This document shows, one piece after another, positions 11,360 through 22,856 of a DNA stretch of 64,000 bases (position 1 is the stretch's first letter; each line of letters opens with the position of its first letter). The stretch comes from Podocnemis expansa (Eukaryota; Chordata; Testudines; Podocnemididae). The notes under the pieces are model-generated. The model searched no databases, had not been told where the DNA came from, and saw nothing but the letters and a program-made list of their open reading frames with translations. Position numbers and translations under genes: made by a program. The stretch is taken from NCBI GenBank assembly GCA_007922195.1, contig ML682089.1:1052250-1116249 (forward strand), in the 5' to 3' direction.

Positions 11360-12240
11360 CAGCCCAGCCACCTGGGCTATGCAGGGCTGGGGAAAGGCAG
11401 GGGTTAAAGTAAGGGGGAAAACACTGGAACACAGTTCCAGAGCCCCTATTTTTAGGCAGGCAGCGTTCCAGTCCCCCTAAAAATAGCGAAAGGCACTGGA
11501 AAACAGAGTTCCATGGGTCCCCCTAAAAATAGAAGGAGCAGCCAAAACACACTGTTCAGATGGCTCCACCCTAAACCTGGCTCCATCTTATGTTCAGCCA
11601 ACAGACAGCTGGGGGAGGCTGGGAGTGTGTGAATCTTCCCCTGCAGGGCAGAGCAGCTCCTGTCAGCCTGCCTGCAAATAGGCCAGGTAAGGGCTTTGGG
11701 GGGGGGGACACTGCTGGGGGTTGTGTGGGGCAGATGTGGGGGGGCAGAGGTGGGTGGGAGTGGATGTGTTGAGCAGAGGGTGTGTGGCTGGGTTGTGGGG
11801 TGGCTGGTTGTAGCTAGGGGGTGGGTGGCTGTGTGTTGTGGGGTGTAGCTGGGGGCTGGAGGGTCCATCACAGGCAGAAGAGTGCTGGGGGAGGGGAGGA
11901 CAGGACCTACTGGGGTGGGAGGGAACGGCAGTGGGGTGAGAATTTGCCCTGGGTGGCAGGGAGCCACTGCGGAGAAGGGGGAAATGGATGCTGCGCCATG
12001 CTCCCCTGTCCTACCTTTCCACCCCCAGGGTCCCCCCTGTCCCCCCACAAAGCCACGCGTGTTCTCCCTTCCTCTCTCCTCTCTTGCCACCCTTGTGCTG
12101 TTCCCCACATGGCTGCCCTTGTCCTCTTTTGCCACCCCTGCCCTGCTCTGCTCTCCAGACTCACTCCTGCCATTGCACACGACTCCTGACCTCCTCTGTT
12201 TTGCCACCCCTGCTCTGCTACCCCTACTACCCCACATAGC
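11360..12240. repeat. Low-complexity and satellite-like DNA between the DIRS 3' break and the hAT-like end
   Basis: Around 11400-11540 the phrase CCCCCTAAAAATAG recurs with ACACTGGAACACAG-type phrases. 11690-11940 is G/T-rich. 12050-12240 repeats TGCCACCCCTGCCCTGCTCT-like phrases. No conserved protein is seen. Confidence 0.5.
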
Positions 12241-12394
12241 AGCATTTCTGAAACACTGTGCCATGGTTCATGAATATTCATAAGCAATTTGTTAGTTTGA
12301 ATATTCATAAGTTTTTTAATGGCGATGTGCCTCAAAAAATTTGAAGGTCTCGAGGTGTGCCACGGCAGAGAAAAGGTTGGGAACCACTGCTCTG
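12240..12394 (-). mobile_element. hAT-like non-autonomous element, partial or degenerate
   Basis: Its right end, AGGTTGGGAACCACTG, is the reverse complement of the CAGTGGTTCCCAA start used by hAT-type elements at 29.1 and 31.9 kb. The left end is less clear (CAGCATTTCTGAAAC). It abuts the place where the host LTR resumes. Confidence 0.45.
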
Positions 12395-13421
12395 GATGGC
12401 CCCCATCGGGGAGGCTCCCATCTGCAGTGGGCCAAAGAGGAAACCTGTTTGACCAGTTACTCAGACTGAGCATGGGGCCCACCTCCATTTTGATCTGGCA
12501 AGGACTCTGAAATAAAAGACAGAAGACCCATCTCCATTTTGTCATTAGTCCTCAGTCTCCAGTCTGTCTGCAACCCACACCCTCCACCTGAACTACTGAA
12601 CAAAGGACTGAAACCCACCCCACTGCTGCTGCTGCTGGTTGCATGCCAGGGGAGTGGGACTAACCTACAAACTACAGAATCTTCAAGGATTTGTTTTCTA
12701 TGGTCTCCAAATCATTTGTATGTATGTGATTCATTTTGACCCTTTAAGATCTCTCATATTTTGTTTGTCTTCTTTTTATATTAAACTTTTAGTTGTGGTT
12801 ACTAAAGGATTGGCTGGCAGCATAGTATTTTGGGTAAGATCCAAGCCTATGTTGTTCTGGGTGATGTAGGTGGCCCTTTGGGGTCAGGAGAAACTATTTC
12901 TTAGACAGATGCAGTGGCTAGAGGGGATCATAGGAACTGATGGACAGTAAGGGGGCTGTTTCTGTTTCATTATGCTTGGTGATGCCCAGAGTGGATGAAT
13001 CAGAAGCTTGTTTTGTTACTGACTGGTTTAATTATCACCCATCAGTGGACTGGGGGTTTGGCCCCTGGTTTTGCTGCTTCACCTGATTTTGGCATATTCA
13101 GAAGGTTTTCCTAACAGGTCTGGGTCACAGGCTGCATCAGAAGAAGTGTTACCAGCAGATCGAGGGATGTGAACGTTTCCCTCTATTTGGCACTGGTGAG
13201 GCCACATCTGGAATAGTGTGTCCAGTTTTGGGCTCCACACTACAAAAAGGACATGGACAAATTAGAAAGAGTCCAGCTGAGGGCAACAAAAATGATCAAG
13301 GGCCTAGAGCACGAGACTTGTGAAGAAAGACTGAAGGAACTAGGCTTATTTAGCCTACAGAAGAGAAGACTGAGGGGGATTTGACAGTAACCTTCAACTA
13401 CTTGAGGGGATGCTCCCAGGA

Positions 13422-14525
13422 GAGTATGTGATCCACTCTGACCGTATAACATCTTTCATTTTGTTCCTCTTCCTTTTATATTAAACCTTTAGTCGTAGTT
13501 ACTAAAGAATTGGCTGGCAGTGTGGTATTTCGGGTAAGATCCAAGGCTATATTGTTCTGGGTGATGTGGCTGGCCCTTTGGGGTCAGGAGAACCTATTTC
13601 ATTAAGGGACCCAGTAGCCAAAGGGGAACCAGAGAAGCTGATGTGCAACAAAGGGAGCTATTTCTATTTTGTTATGCTTGGTGATGACCAGAGTGGTTAG
13701 TCAGAAGTATGTTTTTGTTACTGACTGGGAGACTGGTTTAAGTACCACCCATCAGTGGTTTAGGGATTTGGACCCCCATCTTGCATCTTGCCCTGATTTT
13801 GGAACATTCAGAAGAGTATCCCAGGAGGCCAGGATCACAACCATGCTGCCAGCAAATCCTTTAGTAACTACAGCTAAAGGTTTAATACAAACAGAAAAGA
13901 AACCAAACATGAGAAATGTTACACAGTCAAAGTGAGTAACATACATTCAAATTATTTAAAGTCCATAGAAAGCAAGTCCTTAAAGAGTTTGGAGTTTGCA
14001 GGTTAGTCCAATTCCTCTGGTGGACACCCAGCACTGGGTGGGTCTCAGTCCATTGTTGTTGCAGCAGAATGGTTCCAGAGGAGGGTGCTGGTTGCAGACT
14101 GAAGACAAAATGGAGATGGGGCTACTGCCTTTTATTACCTCTAGCTGCTGCCATGCTCTCAGAGTCCTTGCCAAATCAAAATGGAGTTGAGTTACATGGT
14201 CAGTCACTCTAGGTGATTCATCAAACAAGATTCTTCCTAGGCCCACCACAGCTGGGAGCTCCCGGATGGGCCATTAAGAGAACAATGGTTTTGTTGACAC
14301 CCAGTCTGGGATTACCTTAGAATCAAATCACTTGGAACACACACAAAACAAATAGATTCCCAACTTCTAATACAGATATCATACCTACATATAAACCATA
14401 TAATCATTTCTAGCAGATTACAGCCTATTAATTCCCAACATGGCATATCACATATGGACTATTGCAAATATGAAATATTAATATGAAAAATAATCATAAA
14501 CCCCCTAGACTCAGACAGGACGACA
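13422..14525. mobile_element. Two family A LTR fragments, tail to tail (13422-13839 +, 13840-14525 -)
   Basis: The + fragment is the 3' part of the LTR, ending GGATCACA at 13839. The next bases begin a minus-strand fragment in the middle of the LTR (CCATGCTGCCAGC) and run to its 5' end (GACTCAGACAGGACGACA). The fragments overlap in LTR coordinates by about 130 bp, so this is not a simple inversion of one copy. Confidence 0.75.
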
Positions 14526-15010
14526 CTTTTGATGATGAAGTGGTCCACATAAAGGAAAAAGTTGAAAACTGCTCCATTAGAAATTTTCTCCCCCTTGCCC
14601 CAACCCACAGACAAATGTTTACAGATTAGGGGAGCTCCCTCCGCAGGCAAGTCATTACCCCTAACAGCACGAATACTTCCTTCCTGGAATTTGATTGATT
14701 CCAGAACCCCCTTTTGTACAACAGATTAGCATAAGTCATTATTAAGCACTCATGAATGTAGACATGTGATCAGCACCACAGGAACAACATGGGTACATAT
14801 TATTAAACATACCAAAATTGCTATGAATTGGACAGATTCTCTCCCAATCTTTCTGAGAGCAGCTGAACTTCCAGGGTGATACAGTCTCTGATGTTCCTTT
14901 ATTACCTGGATTTCATATTTGTCTCACTACTGTAAAGGTCATGTATATCAGATTCTCAGGATAATTGTAGAGTTCATTGTCTTGTATTATTCTTCTGGCG
15001 TACATCTAGT
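14526..15010. other. Non-coding stretch, nothing recognised
   Basis: AT-richer DNA without a conserved frame, RNA gene or clear repeat ends. Confidence 0.4.
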
Positions 15011-15011
15011 G

Positions 15012-15970
15012 CAGGGGTCGACAACCCAAAAAAGAAGAGCCATTTCTCCCCTACTTCTCCATAAACATGTATTCTGAGAGTCACATACAGCTCTGCTGCT
15101 GCACACTTCCCCCAGCCCGCCTGTGTGCCACCACACCAGCATAGCACAATCTCCCCTTCTCTCCCTGCCCCAGGAGGCAGCCTACCGCCCTACCTCTTCC
15201 AAAACACAATCAGTGTTAAGTTCTCTGACCAAGACCCTTCCCCACTGCCCGCTAGCTCCCAGAGTCCCCAACCCCCAGGTGACTTCCCCGCCCACCAGTT
15301 CCGACACCCCTTTCCTGCCCCACCTTCCTATCCCCGGGGCCTTCCCCACCAGCTCCCTGATCCTCCCCAGAATCGTTCCCATTGCCCGCCAGCTGCTTGA
15401 CCCCACCCCCACCTTCCCCGCTGCGCATTGGCTCCCTGACCTGGCCACCAACTCTCCCACCCCATCCCCTCACTGCCCTTTCCCTGTCAGCTCCCATCCC
15501 TGATGCCCAAGCCCCTTCTCCTCACCTGGCCAGGCTGCTCCAGACCCTAGAGCGGCCCACTCAGCAGAGTTCAGACTGCTTCACCGCTGGACCCCCTAGC
15601 ACTTAATGGACTAGCTCCAGGGCCTGGAGGCAAGGTGGCCTCTGTTCTGCACTGGGGGGCGTGGAGTCAAAGTGGCCTGAACTCTGCCAAAGGCCCGCTT
15701 CCAGGGCCCTGCCACCAAAAATAGCAGCCCCGCACTGGCCACTCTCTGCCTCCTGAGGAGGGATGGCTGGTGGAGGCAGCCAGGAGCAAAGCTGTACATC
15801 CGCAGCAGAGTGGAGGGACAGAAGCTTCTTGTCCCAGCCACCCATCTCCCCCCCACAGTGCCAGGGGCCGCAGCGCAGCTGCTCGGCCACTTCTAGCCCA
15901 TGTGGCTGGAAGATGAGGGTGGCGCCAGCAGCTGCAGCCAGGCTGAGGGAGTTTTCAAGTCTCCCACCCT
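15012..15970 (+). mobile_element. hAT-like element remnant with inverted-repeat core
   Basis: Begins CAGGGGTCGACAACCC, a typical hAT-type terminus. Near 15570 (GCAGAGTTCAGACTGCTTCA) and 15667 (TCAAAGTGGCCTGAACTCTGCC) it holds an inverted pair like the larger palindrome at 55305-55735. The opposite terminus was not found, so the limits are approximate. Pro/Ser-rich open frames inside reflect composition. Confidence 0.45.
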
Positions 15971-16076
15971 GAGCATATACCCTGCGCTACAAAGAGCGTA
16001 AAATAGAATTGTGCTCCTTGGGCAAAGCAGAGAGAGTTGAAATAGGACCCTTTCAGGAAAATGTGTGTGTGGAGGG

Positions 16077-17981
16077 TGTGATGCTGTCTGGCTCTAAGGG
16101 ACAGGTTATGATTATTTTTCATGTTATATTTGTAATAATCCATATGTCATATCGCATGTTTGTTATCAACAGAAAGGCTGTAATTGGCTAAGAGTGATTA
16201 TATGGTTTGTATGTTGTGACCCGGGCCTCCTGGGATAACCTTCTGAATGTGCCAAAATCAGGGCAAGCTGCAAAACCAGGGGCCAAATCCCCAAACCACT
16301 GACAGGTGGTACTTAACGAGTCTCCAAGTCAGTAACAAAACATGCTCCTGATTCCCCCCACTCTGGTCATCACTGAGCATAACAAAATAGAAGCAGCCCC
16401 CTTACTGCACATCAGTTCCTAAGGTCTCCCCCAGTCACAGGATCTCTTTACGAAATAGGTTCTCCTGACCCCAAAAGGGCCAGCCACATCACCCAAGAGA
16501 TGTTAAAGGGTCAAAGTGAATCACATACATACAAATGATTTAGAGCCCATAGAAAACAAATCCTTGAAGATCCTGCAGTTTGCAGATTAGTCCCACTCCT
16601 CTGGTGTGCACCCAGCAGCAGCAGCAGCTGCGTGGGTCTCAGTCCTTTGTTCAGTCCCAGAATAGTTCCAGAAGCAGGTGTTGGTTGCAGATAGACCAGA
16701 GACTAGAGACTAAAGAGAAAATAGAGAATGGGCGATGGCCTTTTATCTCAGAGTCCTTGCCAGATCAAAATGGAGGTGGGCCACATGGTCAGTCTGGGTA
16801 ACTCGTCAAACAGGTTTCCTCTTGGGCCCACTGCAGCTGGGAGTCCCCTCCTGATGGGCCATTAACAGGACAATAGTTTGCAGAGGCCCACTCTGGAATT
16901 GCCTCAGCTCAAACAACTTGGAACATACATAAGACAAATAAGGTTCCTAGATTCTATTACAAATATGATACCTACATATAAATCATATGATCATTCCTAG
17001 CATATTAAACCTTTCTATTGATACTAAACATGGCAGATCACATATGGATTATTGCAAATATGAAATATCAATATGAAAAATAATCATACACAGTCCCCTA
17101 GACCCAGACAGCATCACATATGTAGGTATCATGCCTGTGTTAGAAATTAGAAGTCTAGTTGTTTTTATTTGTACTCCAAGTTATTTGACTCCAAGTAATC
17201 CAGACTGGGTGTCTACAAAACTATTGTCATCCTAATTGCCCATTAGGAGCTCCCAGGTGCACTGGGCCCAAGAAGGAAACCTGTTCAGCCAGTAGCCCAA
17301 GCTGACCATGCAACTCAACTCCATTTTGATTTGGCAAGGACTCAGAGCATGGGGAGGGCCAAAGGATGATAAAAGTCTGGAGCCCCACCTCCATTTTGTC
17401 TTTAGTCCTCAGTCTGTCTGCAACCAACACCCTTCTCTGGAACTATTCTTCTGGGGCTGAACAAAGGACTGAGACCCACGCAAGTACTGGGTGAATATCA
17501 GAGGAATTGGACTAAACTGCAAACTATACATCCTTCAAGGACTTCCTCTCTATGGAGTCTAAATCATTTGTACACATATGATTCACTTTGATCCTTTAAC
17601 ATCTCTCATACTTTGTTTTCTTTTTATATTAAATGTTTAGTTGTAGTTACTAAAGGATTGGCTGGCAGCATACTTTGGGTAAGATCCTATCCTATATTGT
17701 TCTGGGTGATGTGGCTGACCCTTTGGGGTCAGGAGAATCTATTTCTTTAAGAGACCCAGTGGCTCAGGGAACCATAGGAGCTGATGTGCATAAATGGGGC
17801 TGTTTCTATTTTGTTGTGCTTGGTGATGATCTGAATGGGGAATCAGAAGCATGTTTTGTTACTGACTGGGAGACTGGTTTAAGTACTACCCATCAGTGGT
17901 TTGGGAGTCTGACCCCCAGTTTTTGCAGCTTTCCCTGATTTTGGCACATTCAGAAGGTTATCCCAGAAGGCCTGGGTCACA
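16077..17981 (+). mobile_element. Solo LTR, family A, split by a second family A LTR
   Basis: Pieces at 16077-16214 and 17119-17981 join at GGTTTGTATGT/AGGTATCATG to give one LTR from TGTGATGCTGTCTGG to CTGGGTCACA. Candidate target duplications GAGGG and GATGG match at four of five positions. Confidence 0.88.
16215..17118 (-). mobile_element. Solo LTR, family A (904 bp), inserted head-on in another copy
   Basis: Runs TGTGACCCGGGCC...GACAGCATCACA in reverse orientation. A perfect TATGT duplication flanks it (16210-16214 and 17119-17123), so it is younger than the surrounding LTR. Confidence 0.92.
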
Positions 17982-19386
17982 GATGGGGGTGATTTAAATA
18001 GCTGCTCTTCATTGTATCCACCCCAGGGAGTGGGGGCACCTTAAAAGACTGACTAGTCAGCCCTGCTGACTAGGGAGCTGTCATAAAAGCCAAGCGGGAT
18101 GCAATCAGGATTGACACACAGATCTGCACAAGAAAAGTGGGGTGTAACCCCCCTGAACATAAGAAAGGTGACTCACACAACTTCAGTGACAACAGGGCAC
18201 ATAAGAAAACCTTCATCACACCCAGGAAATGGCTAGGCATACAAAAGCAGGGAGGGCCAACCTACCCCAAGTGACAAAAGTGGGCCAGGAGATGAATTGC
18301 CCTCCTCTTGTGAAAACAGGATGCAAATCAATGCCCCCCGATAAAGAATGGCTGAAACAGAAAAGGAGGTGGGGGTAGTGGGAAAAAGGCAAAGAACATA
18401 GATGCGGGGGGTCAAATCCTACCAGAGGACAAGAGGAGGGATAAAAAGGTAGTGAGGAATGGCGACTGGGCTGGGGTGGGGAGGGGAACTGGTGAGCAAT
18501 GAAGGCAGCAGGAGCAGGGAAGGAGATGGGGGACAGAGAGCAAGGGGATGAGAACTGAGGGAGGCGGGGGAAGAAGTGGGGGGCAATGGATGGTTGGGAG
18601 AAGAAATGGGGGCCAGGGACCACAAGGTAATGGGAGACCAGAGGCAGGGGTCAATGGTGGGCTGCAGGAAGAGGTGGGGAGTGATGGGGACCAGGCCCAG
18701 AGGCAGGGCAGGGGGCCAAGTTGGGGCCCCAGAGGTGAGGGGCAGGAAGTGGCAGGCCCAGCCCCATCTCCTCGGGCAGGAAGGTGCCAACATGGGGCAT
18801 GGCTCAGCCCCTCCCCAGGGCTGTGAGGTTGGGGCTGGAGGGGGTGGGCAGACCCCATGCTAGGCCACAAAGCCCCAGGCTTGCGTGGTGTGGTGGGCCA
18901 GGGTAGGGCCAATGCAGGTGTGGCCACTACCCAGTCCACTGGGTCAGGAGCAAGCCGAGCTGCTGCAGCACCTCCTGCTGGGTGGGCCCAGCATGGTGGG
19001 GAGGAGCCGGGTGGGCCTGTGGGGGTCAGGGAGCCCCCTTGTGGCAGAGCCCAGCACCATGGAGCTGCCCCGGGGTAGGGATCCGGAATGTGGGGCCTCC
19101 TGGTGACCCTGAGATGATGGACCCCTATTCCTTGCTCACTAGCGGGCTCTCCACCCACTCACCAAAAGCAGCGGCTTGGCGGCTCCACTCTCTGCCTCTG
19201 GGGATGGGTAGCCGGCAGCCAGGTGTGGGGGGACAGCTGGGGTCACGGCTCTGAGCGGCACAGAAGGGCAGCGCAGCCTCCATCCCTTGCCAGCTGCTCC
19301 ATGCCCTAGTTCCTGGGGCCAGAGCACAGCCGGTTGGGCGCCCCCCTCCAGGTCTGTGGCTTCGCGGGTCACCAATCTCCAATATA
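17982..19386. other. Unassigned, partly G-rich DNA
   Basis: 18420-18860 is a G/A-rich tract. 19140-19370 resembles the G/C-rich inner sequence of the hAT-like remnants at 15.6 and 55.6 kb. No conserved gene is seen; the long minus-strand Pro/Ser frame at 18412-19158 is a composition artefact. Confidence 0.45.
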
Positions 19387-20950
19387 GTGCCTCGCTAGGT
19401 CTCAGTCCTTTGTTTCATAGCATCATCAGCAGATGAGCTGATCCAGAGGTAAAAAGAAGCAGGAATGAAGAGAATATGAGGATGATGCAGCTGCCTTTTA
19501 TGTCCCCTTGCCACATGGCTTCCCTCAAATACAAACACAGAGAACACGGCATAGGAAAGATCCAGAGTCTCCTGGCCCTTTGGCATGTTTTAACATGCCC
19601 TGGTGACTCATAACATGCAGCCTCTAGTTCCTTCACTGGATTTATAATTCCTCTGAGTTCCCTTCATAGGCCATTAAGTAGGCTTCATGTGTGTGCCATC
19701 TCTGGTGTATCACCCAGAAACACAAATATATCATACATGTCTAGAACGCACCTGTAAGGCAAATGGCTCCATCCTCCTTGGAGGGTCCACCCCTGGCTTT
19801 TCTCTCTCTGTCTCTGGCCCCTCAGGCAGGGCAGGCAAGCAAGCAAAGCTGTCTCTGACCCCTCAGGCGGGGGAGGCAGGCAAACCAAACCGTCTCTGGC
19901 CCCTCGGGTGGGGCAGGCAGTCACAAACTGTTCCTGGGTCACCAGGGAAGGGGGGAGAGACTCAGAGCAGGTAGATGCTTCTGGAAAGGTTCCAGAAGGA
20001 GGGAGGCAGAGGGGCACAGACCCACTTGACTCCACTGTATCCCAGCCCAGATCCCTGTCCATGGTAGAGGCATGCACCACAGAGCCGGTGGGGTTCCGAC
20101 CACAACACACCGGCCCAGTTGGTGGCCCAACTGACACAGGACTGAGGTCCAAGTCCCCTGGTCCACTTTCTGCCCTGCCCTTGATAGTACCTGCTCATGA
20201 ATCTCATCTTTGGTTTCCTCTGTGTAGTCACCCAGTGGTAGGTTACAGAACCCTCAGTGTTGTCAGGGGCAGCAGAGTCAGCAGGTTGGCTAACTCTTCA
20301 GCAGGGGGGCAATTCCTCTAGATCAAAGCCTGCTGGGGTGAGACCATCCTTGCTAGCAAGGGGAAGCTCTTCCAGGTCACAGGTAGCCAGCTGGAAGCCT
20401 GGATCTGGAGGCTCCTCTGGCTTCTGGGAAATTAGTAACGCCAGAAAATCCTCTGGGGTCCCCCTCCTAGTCAGTGGCCACTGAGCGTTCATTGCCGATG
20501 GATCCAGGCGAACGTCAGGTCCCCAGGCCACAGGCAGATCCCCAGTCAGGCAGTGGTCGGGCTGGGGCTGTGAAGGGAGCAGAGGGACATCTTTCCCCTA
20601 GGGCAGGGGTCTCAAACTCAAATCAACATGAGGGCCACATGAAGACTAGCACGTTAGTCTGAGGGCCGCAACACTGAAACCTTTTCATACAATATTGCAA
20701 ATACCAGTAACAATCGTGTTGCTACGGGCCGCAGGAAACAGTTATAGGGGCTGCATGCAGCCCATGGGCTTCATGTTTGAGAGCCCTGCCCTAGGAGCAG
20801 ACCTTCCCTAAAGTATCATACAAAATTGATACATCTATATAAGTGTGCTTGCCCGTCTTAGTGAATTATAACCCTATTGCAAATGAATTATTCTTATTTG
20901 GTTATATGTCTATAATACAAATGGTCACCCCTAATCCAGACACTGTCACA
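19387..20950 (-). mobile_element. Older LTR-type remnant with extra internal sequence
   Basis: The left part carries LTR-like phrases (AGGTCTCAGTCCTTTGTTTCA, TGATGCAGCTGCCTTTTATG). The right end, CCAGACACTGTCACA at about 20934-20948, is a family-like terminus. 19790-19930 holds four GTCTCTGGCCCCTC(A/G)GG-type tandem phrases. A hAT element sits at 20604-20788. The limits on the left are approximate. Confidence 0.5.
20604..20788. mobile_element. hAT-type MITE (185 bp)
   Basis: Terminal inverted repeats CAGGGGTCTCAAACT and GTTTGAGAGCCCTG. The 8-bp duplications CCCTAGGG (20596-20603) and CCCTAGGA (20789-20796) match at seven of eight positions, as expected of the hAT superfamily. No coding capacity. 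Confidence 0.85.
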
Positions 20951-20959
20951 TGCATTGCT

Positions 20960-21847
20960 CCTTTTTCCTCTCCTAAGCTCTTTGATATGAAATGGATGGC
21001 AGTTCCCCTATCCTGACTCTTCCCCAGTGTTTGAGTCCTCCCAGAACTTTTTTAGGAGCTGGTCCCAGGGAAGGTAACTCTTTGGGCTGAAGAGCATCCT
21101 ACAACCCAGCATGTGCCAGGTCCAGGAGAGGAGCTTGGCAGCAGGTTACCCTGGAGGGAACTGGGGACCCTGTGGCCAGAGTCACTGGGAGCCAGAGCCA
21201 AACAATGACAGGAACTGGATACCAGAGCTACCTAGACAGACAACCCCTGCAAGGACCACAGAGAGAGAAGAGATGGAGACAGGACTGGACTCTGCAGGAA
21301 GTCACCCTTGCTCCCCAGAACTTCCCAGGTCTCCATCTTTCCCTGGTCATCCCCATGACCTCTTGCTCCCAGTGGCCTGCATTCTGGCATGTCTTTTTCA
21401 GGTCACATGATTGCCAAGTCTCTAGGAACTAAAGATTAAATCATGTAATGAAATTTCTATGAATGCATCCAACCAAAATTGGTAATGGCAAACCTACACA
21501 TAGAATTTACATAACTTTGTAGGGTCAATGAGTTACTGATAAACATATAGAAACTTTAAACTCACATCAGTTATTCATGTAGGTGATAATCTTATAGCAA
21601 AACCAACATGGGATCAGTTTAGCCTTTTGCAAAGTCCCTCCCCAATACTGGGCAACCCTCCAGAAAAAAAAACTCCCTCACTCCCCTTCCTTCTCCCAAT
21701 CCCCCTCTCCTGCCCCCTCAGTGTCTGTTCTCCCTCATTCTCTGCAACCACCTCCACAAGACCTCTGCTGCTCCTCACAATCCCTATGTCCTCCCTAACT
21801 CCCTGAACTACAGCATGCCTGCAACTTTAACTGAAAACAGTGGGCAG
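20960..21847. other. Unassigned non-coding stretch
   Basis: No conserved frame or clear repeat terminus. A pyrimidine-rich tract lies near 21640-21800. Confidence 0.4.
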
Positions 21848-22856
21848 TGTAACACGGGCCTCCTGGGATACCCTTCAGAATGTGCCAAAATCAGAACAAG
21901 CTGCAAGATGGGGGGCCAAAACCCTAAACCACTGATGGGTGGTACTTAAATCAGTCTCCCAGTCAGTAACAAAACATGCTTCTGATTCCCCACTCTGGGC
22001 ATCACCAAGCATAACAGAATATAAGCAGCCCCCTTACTGCACATCAGTTCCTATGGTCCCCTCTAGCCACTGGGGCTCTTTAAGAAATAAGTTCTCCTGA
22101 CCCCAAAGGGTCAGCCACATCACCCAGAATACTATGGGCTTAGATCTTATCCAAAATACCATGCTGCCAGCCAATCCTTTAGTAACTACAACTGAAGATT
22201 TAATATAAAAAGAAAGCAAGCAAAATATGAGAGATGTTAACGGGTCAAAGTGAATCACATACATAAAAATGATTTAGAGTCCATAGAAAGCAATTCCTTG
22301 AAGATCCTGTAGTTTGCAGGTTAGTCGCATTCCTCTGGTGTGCACCCAGCAACCGCAGCAACTGGTTGGGTCTCAGTCCTTTGTTCAGTACCAGGATGAT
22401 AGTTCAAGATGGGGGTGTTGGTTGCAGGCCGCAGACTGAAGACTAAAGACAAAATGGAGATGCGTCCTCTGCCTTTTATTTCAGAGCCCTTGCCAAATCA
22501 AAATGGAGTTGGGCTACATGGTCAGTCTGCATAACTGGTCATTCAGGTTTCCTCTTGGGCCCACTGTAGATGGGAGCCCCCTTGGTGGTGGCCATCAAGA
22601 GGAACAATAATTTTGCAGGCACCCATTCTGGGATTGCCTTAAGAACAAATCACTTCGAAGACACATAAAAACAAATAGATTTCTAATTTCTAATACAAGC
22701 GTGATACCTACATACAAACTATATAACCATTCTTAGCAGATTATAGCCTTTCTATTGATACCAAACATGGCATATCACATATGGATTACTGCAAATATGA
22801 AATATGACTATGAAAAATTAATCATAAACAGTCCCCTAGACCCAGACAGTGTCACA
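21848..22856 (-). mobile_element. Solo LTR, family A (about 1009 bp)
   Basis: Starts TGTAACACGGGCC and ends CCAGACAGTGTCACA. Flanks GGCAG (21843-21847) and GGCTG (22857-22861) match at four of five positions, consistent with an aged 5-bp duplication. Confidence 0.85.

Larger units (their letters stand above)
4851..13129 (+). mobile_element. Solo LTR, family A, itself split (4851 to about 5100 and about 12395 to 13129)
   Basis: The 5' part starts TGTGATGCTGTCTGG. The 3' part ends TGGGTCACA. A perfect GGCTG duplication (4846-4850 and 13130-13134) marks one insertion into the CR1. About 7.3 kb containing a DIRS element was later added inside the LTR, near the CAAACTNTTGT position. Confidence 0.9.
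4270..13420 (+). mobile_element. CR1 LINE 3' part, split by a nested insertion (4270-4850 and 13135-13420)
   Basis: The first piece encodes CR1 reverse transcriptase motifs: YLDFSKAFD (finger/palm), [21 protein letters not shown], and DGTKLWG where the catalytic D-D dipeptide is degraded. It continues to SAKKANGML and stops at the GGCTG target site. The second piece resumes exactly there (CATCAG...TTGGCACTGGTGAGG) and runs into the 3' region. It is 5'-truncated, as usual for CR1, and has frame damage. Confidence 0.9.

Noticed and set aside
11452..12264. 270-codon minus-strand frame
   Set aside because: Low-complexity composition, overlapping satellite-like DNA and other frames of similar length.
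18412..19158. 248-codon minus-strand frame
   Set aside because: Pro/Ser/Leu-rich translation of a G-rich tract with no conserved motif. Parallel frames in the region are equally long.
200..22856. Possible full endogenous retrovirus between family A LTRs
   Set aside because: No gag, protease, polymerase or envelope frames lie between same-strand LTRs. Individual copies have their own 5-bp duplications, so they are solo LTRs.
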